64,000 nt of DNA, from contig CAJJCX010000003.1 in the NCBI GenBank assembly GCA_905182815.1, positions 22,642 through 86,641 on the forward strand. Reading direction: 5' to 3'. This document shows, in pieces, positions 44,013 to 53,977 of this stretch. The position numbers were made by a program, and so were the translations under genes. This DNA comes from an uncultured Candidatus Thioglobus sp. (lineage in GTDB: Bacteria; Pseudomonadota; Gammaproteobacteria; PS1; Pseudothioglobaceae). Under the pieces are notes generated by a model. That model saw only the letters and a program-made list of their open reading frames with translations, had not been told where the DNA came from and ran no database searches. Each line of letters starts with the position of its first letter. Position 1 is the stretch's first letter.

Positions 44013-44143
44013 AATAACCCTAGAAATAAAATGATTAATGATACCCAAAATCATCTTTATTTTTACTCTGATACGTTAAAATATGCATCTAATAAATACA
44101 CGATACAGCTGGATTGGTTGTATTAAATTATTATCTAACTTGA

Positions 44144-44398
<255 letters not shown>

Positions 44399-44402
44399 AG
44401 GT

Positions 44403-45513
44403 CTATAACGTCTTTTTTAGTGCGGACAAACAAAGTTCTATATTCTCTTTTCTTGAAGTATAGCCCATTAATCCAATTCGCCATATCTTTCCTGCCAAAT
44501 TACCAAGGCCAGCGCCGATTTCCATATTGTAATCATTTAATAAAGTGGTGCGAATCTCAGCGTCATTTGCTCCTTCAGGAATGAATACGCTATTAAGTTG
44601 AGGCAGTCTGCTAGACTTTTCAACTAAGTAACTAATCCCAAGTTCACTTAAACCATCTCTAAGTAACTGGTGATTTTGTTGGTGTCGATTCCATGAGTTT
44701 TCAAGCCCCTCTTCACAAAGCATAACTAAAGATTCATGAAGGCCATATAGAGTATTTACTGGAGCTGTATGGTGATATGCACGCTTTGAGCCTTTACCCC
44801 AATAACCCATCACTAAATTAAGATCCAAAAACCAGCTTGTTACAGGCGTTTTTCGATTACTAATTTTATGAACTGCTTTTTCACTAAAGCTAACTGGTGA
44901 CAACCCTGGCATAGCAGAAAGACATTTTTGAGACCCAGAATAGATTGCGTCAATACCCCAGTCATCCACTCTTAATTCTGAGCCTACTAGTGAGGTCACT
45001 GCATCAACAATAGTTAAGCAATTATGCTTATTGGCAATCCTCACAAAGTAATTTTGCATCCGACAAGGCGCCTGTTGAAGTTTCTGCATGAACAAATGCA
45101 ACAATTTTAGTATCAGGATTTTCAGTCAAGCACTGCTCAAGTTTTTGAGGGCTAACAGGTGCTCCCCAGTCATCCTCAATGATTATTGCTTGGCCACCAA
45201 TTCGAGTTACATTTTCTTTCATTCTTGACCCAAAGACACCATTGATACAAACTATAACCTTATCTCCAGGCTCTACAAGATTTACAAAGCAGGCCTCCAT
45301 TCCAGCTGAGCCGGGCGCTGATATTGGCATTGTTAATGCATTTTCAGTCATGAAGGCATACTGCAGCATCTCTTTAATTTCATCCATCATGTCAATAAAA
45401 GCAGGGTCTAGATGGCCAATGGTTGTTTTTGCCATTGCATTAAGGATTCTTGGGTGAACATCTGAAGGGCCAGGGCCCATAAGAGTTCTTGAAGGGGGGT
45501 TAAATGATTTCAT
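44403..45513 (-). CDS. Serine-glyoxylate/alanine-glyoxylate aminotransferase (class V, frameshift near 45065)
   Basis: PLP enzyme turning glyoxylate into glycine. First frame: LMGPGPSDVHPRIL, APGSAGMEACFVNLVEPGD and HAETSTGAL. After a break near 45065 the other frame holds IVDAVTSLVGSELRVDDWGID, the Schiff-base Lys in SGSQKCLSAMPGLSP and HHTAPVNTLYGLHE. Joined length about 370 residues. Serine versus alanine as donor is not decidable here. Divergent from glcDEF, which makes glyoxylate: the layout itself supports the assignment. Confidence 0.88.
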
Positions 45514-45693
45514 AAGTTTTTTTTAAGGAAATATAATTAATAACTCTTTATAATGTTTTCAGTCCTGAGCATTATCATAGAAGCTGTGTAAATAGTTTTT
45601 AATAATATTCAAAGCAACTTGAACTATATTAATTGAGCTACTAATTAATTAAGTTACTATAGGCATAAGTTAATAGAGTGCATCAACATTAAT

Positions 45694-45710
45694 GTTTCAT
45701 TCTATGAAAC
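45694..45710. promoter_or_regulatory. Inverted repeat in the divergent aminotransferase/glcD promoter region
   Basis: GTTTCAT-TCT-ATGAAAC, a perfect 7-base inverted repeat with 3-base centre, 68 bases before the glcD ATG. The surrounding 264-base spacer (45514-45777) is very AT-rich and holds no gene. The repeat has the size of a dimeric repressor or activator site. Confidence 0.4.
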
Positions 45711-45777
45711 TAGATTTCATTTTAATTGATTTTTTAAAAAAAAGTCAAGTTTTAACATTAATTATTTAAATATAAGT

Positions 45778-47208
45778 ATGTCTATTATTTCAGAGTTAAC
45801 CAAGGCTTTGCCAAAAAATTCAGTCATATCTGGGGAAGAGAATACTCGTCCTTTCGAATGCGATGGTCTTAGTGTTTATAAACAAAAGCCCTTAGCTGTT
45901 GCTTTACCTAGTAGTGTTGATCAAATTAAAAAAGTTTTGGAAATTTGTAAGAAAAATAATACTCCTGTGGTTACAAGAGGCGCAGGGACAGGGCTATCTG
46001 GAGGCGCTTTACCGCTTAAAGATAGTGTCGTTCTGGGGCTTTCAAAGCTAACCCGAATCCTCTCCATTGATCCAGAAGCTCAAACAGCAATTGTTGAACC
46101 AGGAGTTCGTAATATTGCGATTAGTGAGGCAGTTGAAGAGTATGGTTTGTATTATGCGCCAGACCCTTCTTCTCAAATAGCGTGCACTATTGGTGGAAAT
46201 GTTGCAGAGAATTCAGGCGGCGTTCATTGTCTTAAGTATGGACTAACAGTTCAAAACTTAGAGGCAGTAAAAATATTGACAATAGATGGCCAAGAGTTGC
46301 TTTTTTCTAGGCAAGATGAAGGTATGGGTTTATTGGCATTAATGACAGGATCAGAAGGCCTTTTGGGCGTTATATCTGAAATTACTGTTAAGCTGACTAA
46401 AAAGCCACAAGTAGCAAAACTTGTAATGGCTGGTTTTGATAGTGTTAGAGATTGTGCTAATACAGTAGCAGAAATTATTAAGATTGGAGTTATCCCAGCT
46501 GGGCTGGAGATGATGGATCAATTTGCCATTGAAGCCTCTGAGGCCTTTGCTCAAGCAGGATACCCATTAGGCGCTAAGGCACTATTACTGTGTGAGTTAG
46601 ATGGCTCTGAAGACCTGGTAAAGGAAGATTTAAATAAAGTTATTAATATACTTTCTAAAGCCTCTTCTGTAAGAGTGTCAGAAAATGAAGAGGAGCGCTT
46701 ACTTTTTTGGAAAGGAAGGAAGTCAGCATTTCCTGCGGTTGGCAGGTTATCTCCTGACTACTACTGTATGGATGGCACAATTCCAAAAAGATATCTTGCT
46801 GATGTTCTGGAAAAGATAAGCAGTCTTTCAGAACAATATGATCTAAGAGTTGCAAATGTTTTTCATGCCGGTGATGGCAATTTACACCCTTTAATTCTAT
46901 ACGATGCCGCTCAGCCAGGAGAGCTTGAAAAAGCAGAAGACTTTGGTAATGATATCCTCAAGTTATGCGTTGATATGGGTGGATCAATTACTGGTGAGCA
47001 TGGCGTGGGAATTGAGAAATTAGATGCCATGTGTCATCAATATAATAGTTCAGAGCTAGAGATTTTTCATCAAATTAAGGCGGTCTTTGATCCCCATTCT
47101 CTTCTTAATCCTGGAAAGGCAGTGCCTACGCTTCATCGTTGTGCTGAATTAGGAAATATGCATGTTCATAATGGCAATTTACCTCACCCTGAATTGGAGC
47201 GCTTCTAG
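45778..47208 (+). CDS. glcD: Glycolate oxidase FAD-linked subunit GlcD
   Basis: Oxidises glycolate to glyoxylate at the membrane with GlcE and GlcF. FAD-binding VAO fold: PVVTRGAGTGLSGGALP near residue 65, CTIGGNVAENSGGVHCLKYG, and the C-terminal VFHAGDGNLHPLI, SITGEHGVGIEK and NPGK. Length 476 (E. coli 499). No start ambiguity beyond the ATG at 45778. glcE begins 2 bases after its stop. Confidence 0.95.
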   Translation: MSIISELTKALPKNSVISGEENTRPFECDGLSVYKQKPLAVALPSSVDQIKKVLEICKKNNTPVVTRGAGTGLSGGALPLKDSVVLGLSKLTRILSIDPEAQTAIVEPGVRNIAISEAVEEYGLYYAPDPSSQIACTIGGNVAENSGGVHCLKYGLTVQNLEAVKILTIDGQELLFSRQDEGMGLLALMTGSEGLLGVISEITVKLTKKPQVAKLVMAGFDSVRDCANTVAEIIKIGVIPAGLEMMDQFAIEASEAFAQAGYPLGAKALLLCELDGSEDLVKEDLNKVINILSKASSVRVSENEEERLLFWKGRKSAFPAVGRLSPDYYCMDGTIPKRYLADVLEKISSLSEQYDLRVANVFHAGDGNLHPLILYDAAQPGELEKAEDFGNDILKLCVDMGGSITGEHGVGIEKLDAMCHQYNSSELEIFHQIKAVFDPHSLLNPGKAVPTLHRCAELGNMHVHNGNLPHPELERF

Positions 47209-47210
47209 CT

Positions 47211-47775
47211 ATGAGCTCAATTTCAGAACTGCAGCATAAAGTAAGGCAAGCTAATAAACTCAGAATTACTAATAATGTTAAAGATAATAAAGAAGAGCAA
47301 TTAAATATGTCTTCATATTCAGGGATAGTCGAATACTTCCCAGAAGAGTTAGTCATTACGTTAAAGGCGGGAACAACTATTGATGAAGTTAATAAAATTC
47401 TTGTCAAAAAATAATCAAGCTTTAGCTTTTTTTACCGATGACTCTAAAAAAACAATTGGGTCATTGTATGCAACATCTGGAGCAGAATTTTCAGATAGTG
47501 TTTTAGGCGTTCAGATAATTAATGGTAAGGGTGAACTGCTAAATTTTGGTGGCCAGGTTATGAAGAATGTTGCTGGTTATGATGTATCTCGCCTCTTGGT
47601 TGGCTCAATGGGTCGTTTGGCAATAATAACCCAAATTAGCTTAAAGATCTTGCCTGAAAAGGTAGCAGTACAGTTTCATAAAAAACCATCAATAAAAAAT
47701 AAAGAGTCTTCATTAAGAGAGCAAGTTGAAATTAAGTTAAAAAAAGTATTTGATCCTTATGGAGTTTTTATCTAA
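47211..47775 (+). CDS. glcE: Glycolate oxidase FAD-binding subunit GlcE, compact form (frameshift near 47400)
   Basis: Second FAD subunit. First frame: SGIVEYFPEELVITLKAGTTIDEV, matching the GlcE stretch that contains ELVIT and a Gly-Thr. After a break near 47400: LGVQIINGKGELLNFGGQVMKNVAGYDVSRLLVGSMG, the strongest GlcE signature. Then only about 60 residues follow before KKVFDPYGVFI. Joined length about 188 versus about 350 in E. coli: the central 100-120 residues between ISLKILP and the final DPxGVF are missing cleanly, without frame loss. Overlaps the glcF start. Confidence 0.85.
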
Positions 47776-48929
47776 TGCATGCAGAGCTTAAACAGCCATC
47801 GATCACACAACATGAAAATGACATTGCTAGCCAAGTAATTGCCTCATGTGTGCACTGTGGTTTTTGTTTGCCAACCTGTCCGACCTATCAAATTTCAGGA
47901 GATGAGCTTGATTCTCCAAGAGGTCGAATTTATTTAATAAAGTCAGCACTTGAAAATAATGAATATAGCTCTAAATCTCTAAAGCATTTGGATCAGTGCC
48001 TTACTTGTCGCTCATGTGAAACAACCTGCCCTTCAGGTGTTGAATATGGCAAGCTGCTTGAGGTTGGCCGTAATTTTATAGAGCCTAAAAGATCAATCCT
48101 GCAAACACTTTATCGATTTTCAGTAAGAAAGGTTCTTTCAACACCTTTAATTTTTAAACCAGTAGGTTATTTTTTTCGACACTCTAAAATTATTTCAAAA
48201 CCAATTAAGCCTAAAAAGGTAAAGTCCACAGTGCTACTTTTAGGGGGTTGTGTGCAGCCAACACTAGCTCCTAACATTAATCATAGTATAAAAAATATTT
48301 TAGCTAAATTAGATGTAAGAGTTCTAGAGGGCAGGCAAAGTGATTGTTGTGGCGCATTAGATCAGCACTTGGCTGCACCAAAAGATGCTTTATCAAAAGT
48401 GAAACGTAATATTGATAAATGGACTCTAGAGCTTGAATCAAATGCAGAGGCTATTATTTCCAGCGCGAGTGGATGCGGGGTCATGGTAAAGGATTATCCA
48501 AGCCTATTTGAGGAGTCAGACCCATATTTTGAGAAGGCTAAAAAAGTTTCATCAAAAACTCAAGATATTGCAGAATATCTAGCAAATCAAGATTTAAGTG
48601 GACTGCAATTATCAGAGTTAAATGTTTCCTATCATGAGCCATGCACTTTACAACATGGCCAAAAATTAGGCGGACTTGTTGAGTCAATCCTCTCTCAGTT
48701 TGGCTATCTTAAAGCTCCAATTAAGGATTCACATATCTGCTGTGGCTCTGCGGGAACATATTCAATCTTTGAAACTGAAATATCAAATAAATTAATGATA
48801 AATAAACTTGAAAATTTAAATGCTTCTCAGCCAGAGATTATAGTTACTAGCAATATAGGCTGTTTGATGCATCTTCAAAAAGGCAGCTCAATTCCTGTGA
48901 AGCATTGGGTGGAGTTGTTAGATGTCTAG
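47775..48929 (+). CDS. glcF: Glycolate oxidase iron-sulfur subunit GlcF
   Basis: Electron-transfer subunit to quinone. Two ferredoxin-type motifs, CVHCGFCLPTCP (about 24-35) and CLTCRSCETTCP (about 76-87), then two CCG domains with SDCCGALDQH and HICCGSAGTY. Length 384 (E. coli 407). The 3' end overlaps rlmD by 8 bases, so rlmD rides on the glc transcript. Confidence 0.95.
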   Translation: MHAELKQPSITQHENDIASQVIASCVHCGFCLPTCPTYQISGDELDSPRGRIYLIKSALENNEYSSKSLKHLDQCLTCRSCETTCPSGVEYGKLLEVGRNFIEPKRSILQTLYRFSVRKVLSTPLIFKPVGYFFRHSKIISKPIKPKKVKSTVLLLGGCVQPTLAPNINHSIKNILAKLDVRVLEGRQSDCCGALDQHLAAPKDALSKVKRNIDKWTLELESNAEAIISSASGCGVMVKDYPSLFEESDPYFEKAKKVSSKTQDIAEYLANQDLSGLQLSELNVSYHEPCTLQHGQKLGGLVESILSQFGYLKAPIKDSHICCGSAGTYSIFETEISNKLMINKLENLNASQPEIIVTSNIGCLMHLQKGSSIPVKHWVELLDV

Positions 48930-50244
48930 AGGTAGAAAGTTAAAGAGTAAAATTTATGAAATAGAGATTGAGTCATTATCCCATGAAGGCAGAGGTATTT
49001 CTCATAGTGACAACAAAGTTATCTTTACTCGAGGGGCTTTACCTGGAGAAAAAGTTATTGCATCCCGTACGCTCTCCAGAGCAAAGTTTGAAGAGGCTGA
49101 TGTTGTCGAAATAATTAAATCATCACCAGATAGAATTGAGGCAAAGTGTGCTGTTTATGGAATATGTGGTGGTTGCTCATTTCAGCACCTTTCATCTGAA
49201 AATCAAATAATTGCAAAGCAGAGTTGGCTTCAAAGTGCGTTTATTGGTCAAGCTAAGACTGAACCTAAAAACTGGCTCGAGCCCATGCAGGTTGAGAGCT
49301 GGGGTTATCGCCGCAAAGCTCGATTGGGCGTTCGCTATGTTGTCAAAAAAGAAAAAGTTCTTGTTGGTTTTAGAGAAAGAAAGTCTTCATTTATAACTGT
49401 GATGAGCCGCTGTGAAGTTTTACATCCGTCGCTTGGTGACAATCTAGAAATAATTGCAGACTGTATTGGTAAGCTCAGTATTAGGGAGCATATTCCTCAG
49501 ATTGAGGCTGCAATTTCGGAGTCACATACAATATTAATTTTAAGGCATCTCCAACCTTTAACTGAGGCTGATGAAGCTATACTTAAAAAGTGCGGTGAAA
49601 CATTATCAATAACTTGGTATACGCAGAGTGGAGGCTTAGACACCATCAAGCCTCTGATTGAGGCTGTAACTCTAACTTACTCTATTCCTGATCATAAGAT
49701 TGAAATGGCATTTTTACCGAATGACTTTACTCAAGTTAATTTTGCGCTTAATCAAAAAATGATTAACCTTGCGATTGAATTACTCGAATTGAATGATCAA
49801 GATAGTGTTCTTGATCTTTTCTGTGGGCTTGGTAACTTTACGCTTCCTATTTCAAAATATGTGGAAAAAATAGTTGGAATAGAGGGTGATAAAGGCTTAG
49901 TAGAAAGAGCTAAAGCCAATGCTGATGCTAATGGAATTACTAACGCCTCATTTTATAAGGCAGACCTGTCTGAAGATGTATCAGGCTCTGAATGGTTTAG
50001 AGGTCAAAAATACAATAAAGCTTTAATTGACCCAGCTAGAACTGGGGCAATTGAGATTGTTGAGCTTCTTCCAAAATTAAACATTGAGCGATTAGTTTAT
50101 GTTTCTTGCAATCCTGCTACTCTTGCTAGAGATACTGCTCGTTTGATTGAATTAGGCTTTACTTTGATGAGTGCAGGCGTGATGGATATGTTTCCACAAA
50201 CTGCGCACGTAGAGTCAATTGCACTTTTTACTCGCAAAAAATAA
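48922..50244 (+). CDS. rlmD: 23S rRNA (uracil-1939 C5)-methyltransferase RlmD
   Basis: Methylates U1939 of 23S rRNA. An N-terminal TRAM domain (about 1-60) is followed by the Fe-S cysteine set in KCAVYGICGGCSFQ plus SRCE. SAM site LDLFCGLGNFTLP, DPARTGA and the catalytic Cys in YVSCNPATLARD near the end. Length 440 (E. coli 433). Starts within glcF. Confidence 0.95.
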   Translation: MSRGRKLKSKIYEIEIESLSHEGRGISHSDNKVIFTRGALPGEKVIASRTLSRAKFEEADVVEIIKSSPDRIEAKCAVYGICGGCSFQHLSSENQIIAKQSWLQSAFIGQAKTEPKNWLEPMQVESWGYRRKARLGVRYVVKKEKVLVGFRERKSSFITVMSRCEVLHPSLGDNLEIIADCIGKLSIREHIPQIEAAISESHTILILRHLQPLTEADEAILKKCGETLSITWYTQSGGLDTIKPLIEAVTLTYSIPDHKIEMAFLPNDFTQVNFALNQKMINLAIELLELNDQDSVLDLFCGLGNFTLPISKYVEKIVGIEGDKGLVERAKANADANGITNASFYKADLSEDVSGSEWFRGQKYNKALIDPARTGAIEIVELLPKLNIERLVYVSCNPATLARDTARLIELGFTLMSAGVMDMFPQTAHVESIALFTRKK

Positions 50245-50297
50245 GTATTAACGTATGATAATATTAAATAAGATTTTAATTTCTATTGGAAAGATTA

Positions 50298-50711
50298 ATG
50301 AGCTATAAGCGTAACTTGTTGCCAAAAATGGCTATGGAAAGACTTAAGGAAAATCCAGAGGCTGTATTGATTGATGTTAGAACACGTGCTGAACATAAGT
50401 ATGTAGGCTATCCAGAAAATTCAATTCTTATTCCTTGGTTTGATGAGCCGGATTTAAAATCTGATCCAGAGGCTTTTTACGAATCAGTTCTGAATGAACT
50501 CGGAGATCGAAGTGAAGTACTGAATACTGAACTGATTTTTATATGCAGAAGTGGATTCAGATCAAATGAGGCTTTAAAGTGCCTTCAAAGTAATGGTTTT
50601 ACTTGTCTTTCCCATGTTGCTAGTGGGTTTGAGGGTGACTTGGATGAAAACGATCATCGCGGCAACCTTAATGGTTGGAGGCATGATGGGATGCCTTGGT
50701 CTCAAGGCTAA
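50298..50711 (+). CDS. Rhodanese-like sulfurtransferase
   Basis: Single rhodanese domain, 137 residues from the ATG at 50298, which has GGAAAG at the right distance (a longer TTG start at 50286 is unlikely). AVLIDVRTRAEHKYVGYPENS and the active loop FICRSGFRSNEA with catalytic Cys. Ends GMPWSQG, typical of a small cytoplasmic subgroup. May act in sulfur transfer or detoxification. Converges with uvrD, overlapping 4 bases. Confidence 0.9.
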   Translation: MSYKRNLLPKMAMERLKENPEAVLIDVRTRAEHKYVGYPENSILIPWFDEPDLKSDPEAFYESVLNELGDRSEVLNTELIFICRSGFRSNEALKCLQSNGFTCLSHVASGFEGDLDENDHRGNLNGWRHDGMPWSQG

Positions 50712-52876
50712 ACTATCTCTAGGTTAGCGTAAGAGCTAATCAACCATTTCGTTCCAGCTTTTTGAAAATTAATTTGCAGTCGCATTGAGTCACCACTTCC
50801 CTCATAATTTAAAATAGTGCCAAGTCCAAATTTTGCGTGCTTAACGACCTGACCTATTGAGTAAATTGAATCTGAAGTTGCAACCATCTTCTTACTAACG
50901 TTGGTATTTTTTTCATATCCTTGATGAGTGCTTTCACTATTAGGGTTTTTAATATAGTTTAAAAAACTTTTTGGAATCTCGTCAAGGAACCTTGATTGCA
51001 TTGAATAAAAGGATTGCCCATTAATAAAACGTCTACTTGCATAGGTGAGGGTAAGAGACTTCATTGCTCTAGTCATACCCACATAACAAAGACGCCTTTC
51101 TTCATCAGTATTAGGAGCCTCTCCCTCGCGTTGTCTTGAGGGAAATAAATCTTCTTCCAGGCCTACCAAAAAGACTACAGGAAACTCTAATCCTTTGGCT
51201 GAATGGACAGTCATTAGCTGAACAGACCCTTGATTACTTTTATTAGACTCACCACTGGAGTCAAGAGTTGCAAGAGCAATAAAGCCCTGAGTTTCATTTA
51301 GTTCATTATCTTCTTCATGGGTATATTTAGTTGCTGCTGTAACTAGTTCACCTAGGTTTGCTTTTTTAGTGCCAGCCTTATCAGTCTTATCATTAGCATA
51401 GTGTGCCATTAATCCAGATTGAAGTAGAATAGAGTCGACTTTTTCACTAAGCATTAGATTTTTAGTGCTATCACTAATTTCTTCAATTAAGTGGATAAAC
51501 GATTGCAAAGCATTTGCTGCCCTTGCTGGCAGGCTATTAATAATAGCAATAGATGACTGAAAAAGGTCAGTATGGTTTTCAATAGCGTGAGATCTAATTT
51601 TTTCAATAGTTGAGAGTCCAATCCCACGAGTTGGAAAGTTCACAATCCTCTCAAAAGCAATATTATCAGAAGTGTTTTCAATGAGTCGAACATAACCCAT
51701 TGCATCTTTTACTTCTGCACGTACAAAAAATGGCAAACCCCCATAGATTTTATAGTTAAGATTTTGCCCTCTAAGTGCTTGTTCAAATTCTCTAGATTGG
51801 GCGTTTGATCGATAAAGTATGGCGCATTCATCTAGGTTTCTACCTTGATTAAATTGGGTCTGGATTTCACCAATTACATATTGAGCTTCCTCTGTTTCGG
51901 TTCTTGCATTAAATACATTGACAAGATCGCCATCTCCTGACTCCGTCCAGAGTGATTTTTCAAGCCTATTCTGGTTGTTTGCAATTAGGGCATTTGATGC
52001 GCTAAGAATATTTCCTGTTGAGCGATAATTTTGCTCAAGCTTGATAACTTGAATTGGTTTAAAGTCACTCTCTATTTTTTGAATATTTTCAATTCTTGCA
52101 CCCCTCCAGCCGTAAATTGATTGATCATCATCCCCAACACAGAAAACATGGTTGTCTTGATTATGAAGTATTTTTATAAACTGATATTGGACTCGGTTAG
52201 TATCTTGAAATTCATCAACTAAGATATGACGAAATTTATTTTGGTAGTGATCTAAAAGGGATTGATTATTCTTTAAAAGCTCGTAACTTTTAACGAGTAA
52301 GCCTGCAAAATCAACCAAGTCATTGGCCTGACAATGCTTCTCATAAAGATCAAAAACTTTAGTGCTCTGCTTTACAAAAAAGTTATAGCCTGCATCAATT
52401 TGATGGGGCAATATGCCTTCATCTTTCTGTTGGTTAATAAACCATTGCACCTTTTTTATAGGGAACTTTGTTTCATCAATACCATTCTCTTTCATCAAGC
52501 GTTTAACGATTCGAAACTGATCTTGTGCATCTAAAATTTGAAATGTGGGCGAAAGATTCGCCTCTACTGGATGAGTCCTAAGTAGTCTATGAGCTAGCGA
52601 GTGGAAAGTGCCAACCCACATCCTGCCAATTGGCTGTCTTAGAAGATCACTCAATCGCTCTTTCATTTCATTAGCAGCTTTATTTGTAAAAGTAACTGCA
52701 AGTATGTCGTCAACATGGTGATTCTTTGTTGTTACTAAATAATGAATTCTTTGAGTTAATACGCGCGTTTTTCCGCTCCCAGCACCTGCAAGAATTAATG
52801 CATTTGTGTCTTCACTTAGGGTGACAGATTGCTGTTGTTTTTCATTTAGTCCATCAACTATTGGCGCAGAATTCAT
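50708..52876 (-). CDS. uvrD: DNA helicase II UvrD
   Basis: Superfamily 1A 3'-5' helicase for mismatch and excision repair. Motif I LAGAGSGKTRVLTQRI, Ia TFTNKAANEMKER, II VDEFQDTNRVQY, III GDDDQSIYGWRGA, V TVHSAKGLEFPVVFLVGLE and VI EERRLCYVGMTRA, with the C-terminal HAKFGLGTILNYEG unit that contacts RNA polymerase in UvrD/PcrA. Length 722 (E. coli 720). Divergent from epmB across 158 bases carrying nested inverted repeats. Confidence 0.96.
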   Translation of the reverse strand: MNSAPIVDGLNEKQQQSVTLSEDTNALILAGAGSGKTRVLTQRIHYLVTTKNHHVDDILAVTFTNKAANEMKERLSDLLRQPIGRMWVGTFHSLAHRLLRTHPVEANLSPTFQILDAQDQFRIVKRLMKENGIDETKFPIKKVQWFINQQKDEGILPHQIDAGYNFFVKQSTKVFDLYEKHCQANDLVDFAGLLVKSYELLKNNQSLLDHYQNKFRHILVDEFQDTNRVQYQFIKILHNQDNHVFCVGDDDQSIYGWRGARIENIQKIESDFKPIQVIKLEQNYRSTGNILSASNALIANNQNRLEKSLWTESGDGDLVNVFNARTETEEAQYVIGEIQTQFNQGRNLDECAILYRSNAQSREFEQALRGQNLNYKIYGGLPFFVRAEVKDAMGYVRLIENTSDNIAFERIVNFPTRGIGLSTIEKIRSHAIENHTDLFQSSIAIINSLPARAANALQSFIHLIEEISDSTKNLMLSEKVDSILLQSGLMAHYANDKTDKAGTKKANLGELVTAATKYTHEEDNELNETQGFIALATLDSSGESNKSNQGSVQLMTVHSAKGLEFPVVFLVGLEEDLFPSRQREGEAPNTDEERRLCYVGMTRAMKSLTLTYASRRFINGQSFYSMQSRFLDEIPKSFLNYIKNPNSESTHQGYEKNTNVSKKMVATSDSIYSIGQVVKHAKFGLGTILNYEGSGDSMRLQINFQKAGTKWLISSYANLEIV

Positions 52877-52934
52877 ATTAGGTATTTAATTAAATTTGGA
52901 GGTTTTTTGTTCTGATTATTTAAAAAAGGTTATT

Positions 52935-53009
52935 ACTGTGATGGCAGTATAGATAAATTATAATCAGTTTGTGAGTCATTATAATGATGACTGATTTCTT
53001 TGTCACAGT
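52935..53009. promoter_or_regulatory. Nested inverted repeats between uvrD and epmB
   Basis: Three concentric symmetric pairs. Outer: ACTGTGA (52935-52941) with TCACAGT (53003-53009). Middle: AATCAGT (52962-52968) with ACTGATT (52990-52996). Centre: the perfect 12-base palindrome TCATTATAATGA (52976-52987). A separate TACTG-N6-CAGTA pair lies at 52934-52949. Together they fill the divergent promoter space; probably operator sites, function unknown. Confidence 0.5.
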
Positions 53010-53034
53010 TAAGCTGGCTTACTACTAAATTAAT

Positions 53035-53977
53035 ATGAATAAATCTTGGAATGAGAGTGCGCGCTCATCATTGAAAAGCGCTAATGAGTGCAACGAATAT
53101 TTTGAAGGAAGTACTTTTAAAGATTTTCACTTTCCCATCAAAATACCACTTGAATTTGCAGAAAGAATTGATAAGTCTAATCCTTTAGATCCTCTAATGC
53201 TTCAAATTCTTCCAAAAGAAGTCAAAGCTACTGAGGGTTTTTTTGATTCACCTGTTTCAGATGAAGAACACTCTCCAGTTAAGGGTTTAATTCATAAGTA
53301 TCCCTCACGAGTTCTCCTAATAGCAACTAGTGTGTGTGCAATTCATTGTCAGTACTGTTTTAGACAGAATTTTGATTATGTTTCGCATGATATTTTAAAA
53401 AACTGGCCCGCTATTGAGAATTATTTAATGAATAAAAAAGAAGTGAGTGAAGTTGTCTTAAGCGGCGGTGATCCTTTGACATTAAGTGATAAAAAAATTA
53501 GCAAAATACTAAATAAAATTGAGGTTATTGGTCATATTAAAACAGTTAGGTTTCATACTAGAACAGCTGTAGTAATTCCATCAAGAATTACTCAGGAGCT
53601 GGTTGATATGCTTAACAAAACTAAGTTAAAAGTCGTTTTTGTTTTTCATATAAATCATGCGAGGGAAATATCTGATGAGTTTATGAAAAATGTCAGAGAG
53701 CTTAAAGACTCATACTTTATTAAATCAGTCAGTATTACTTAAGGACGTGAATGATAGTGCTAAGGTTTTATCTGAACTGTCTAACAAGCTTTTTGAATCT
53801 AATATATTGCCATACTATGTCCACCTTCTTGATAAGGTTTCCGGAGCTGAGCGTTTTTTAGTTACAGATAAAAGAGCCAAAGAGATTTATAAAACACTTC
53901 AAACCTTATTGCCAGGTTATTTAGTTCCAAGAATGGTTCGAGATGAGGGCGGTGACTCTAAGAGGTTGGTACTATAA
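53035..53977 (+). CDS. epmB: EF-P beta-lysylation protein EpmB (frameshift near 53738)
   Basis: Radical SAM lysine 2,3-aminomutase-like enzyme that makes R-beta-lysine for modifying elongation factor P. Radical SAM Cys motif CAIHCQYCFR near residue 100, SGGDPLTLSD, RFHTRTAVVIPSRIT and VFHINHAREI. The frame breaks near 53738. The other frame provides LLNQSVLLKDVNDSAKVL, YYVHLLDKVSGAERF, with the PLP-Lys region, and the end. Joined length about 313 residues, short like EpmB and unlike the longer LAM. epmA and efp are not in the window. Confidence 0.9.

Noticed and set aside
52934..52949. TACTG-N6-CAGTA beside uvrD as a LexA (SOS) box
   Set aside because: Half-sites match the E. coli type, but the spacing is 6 instead of 10 bases, so I list it only as an inverted repeat.
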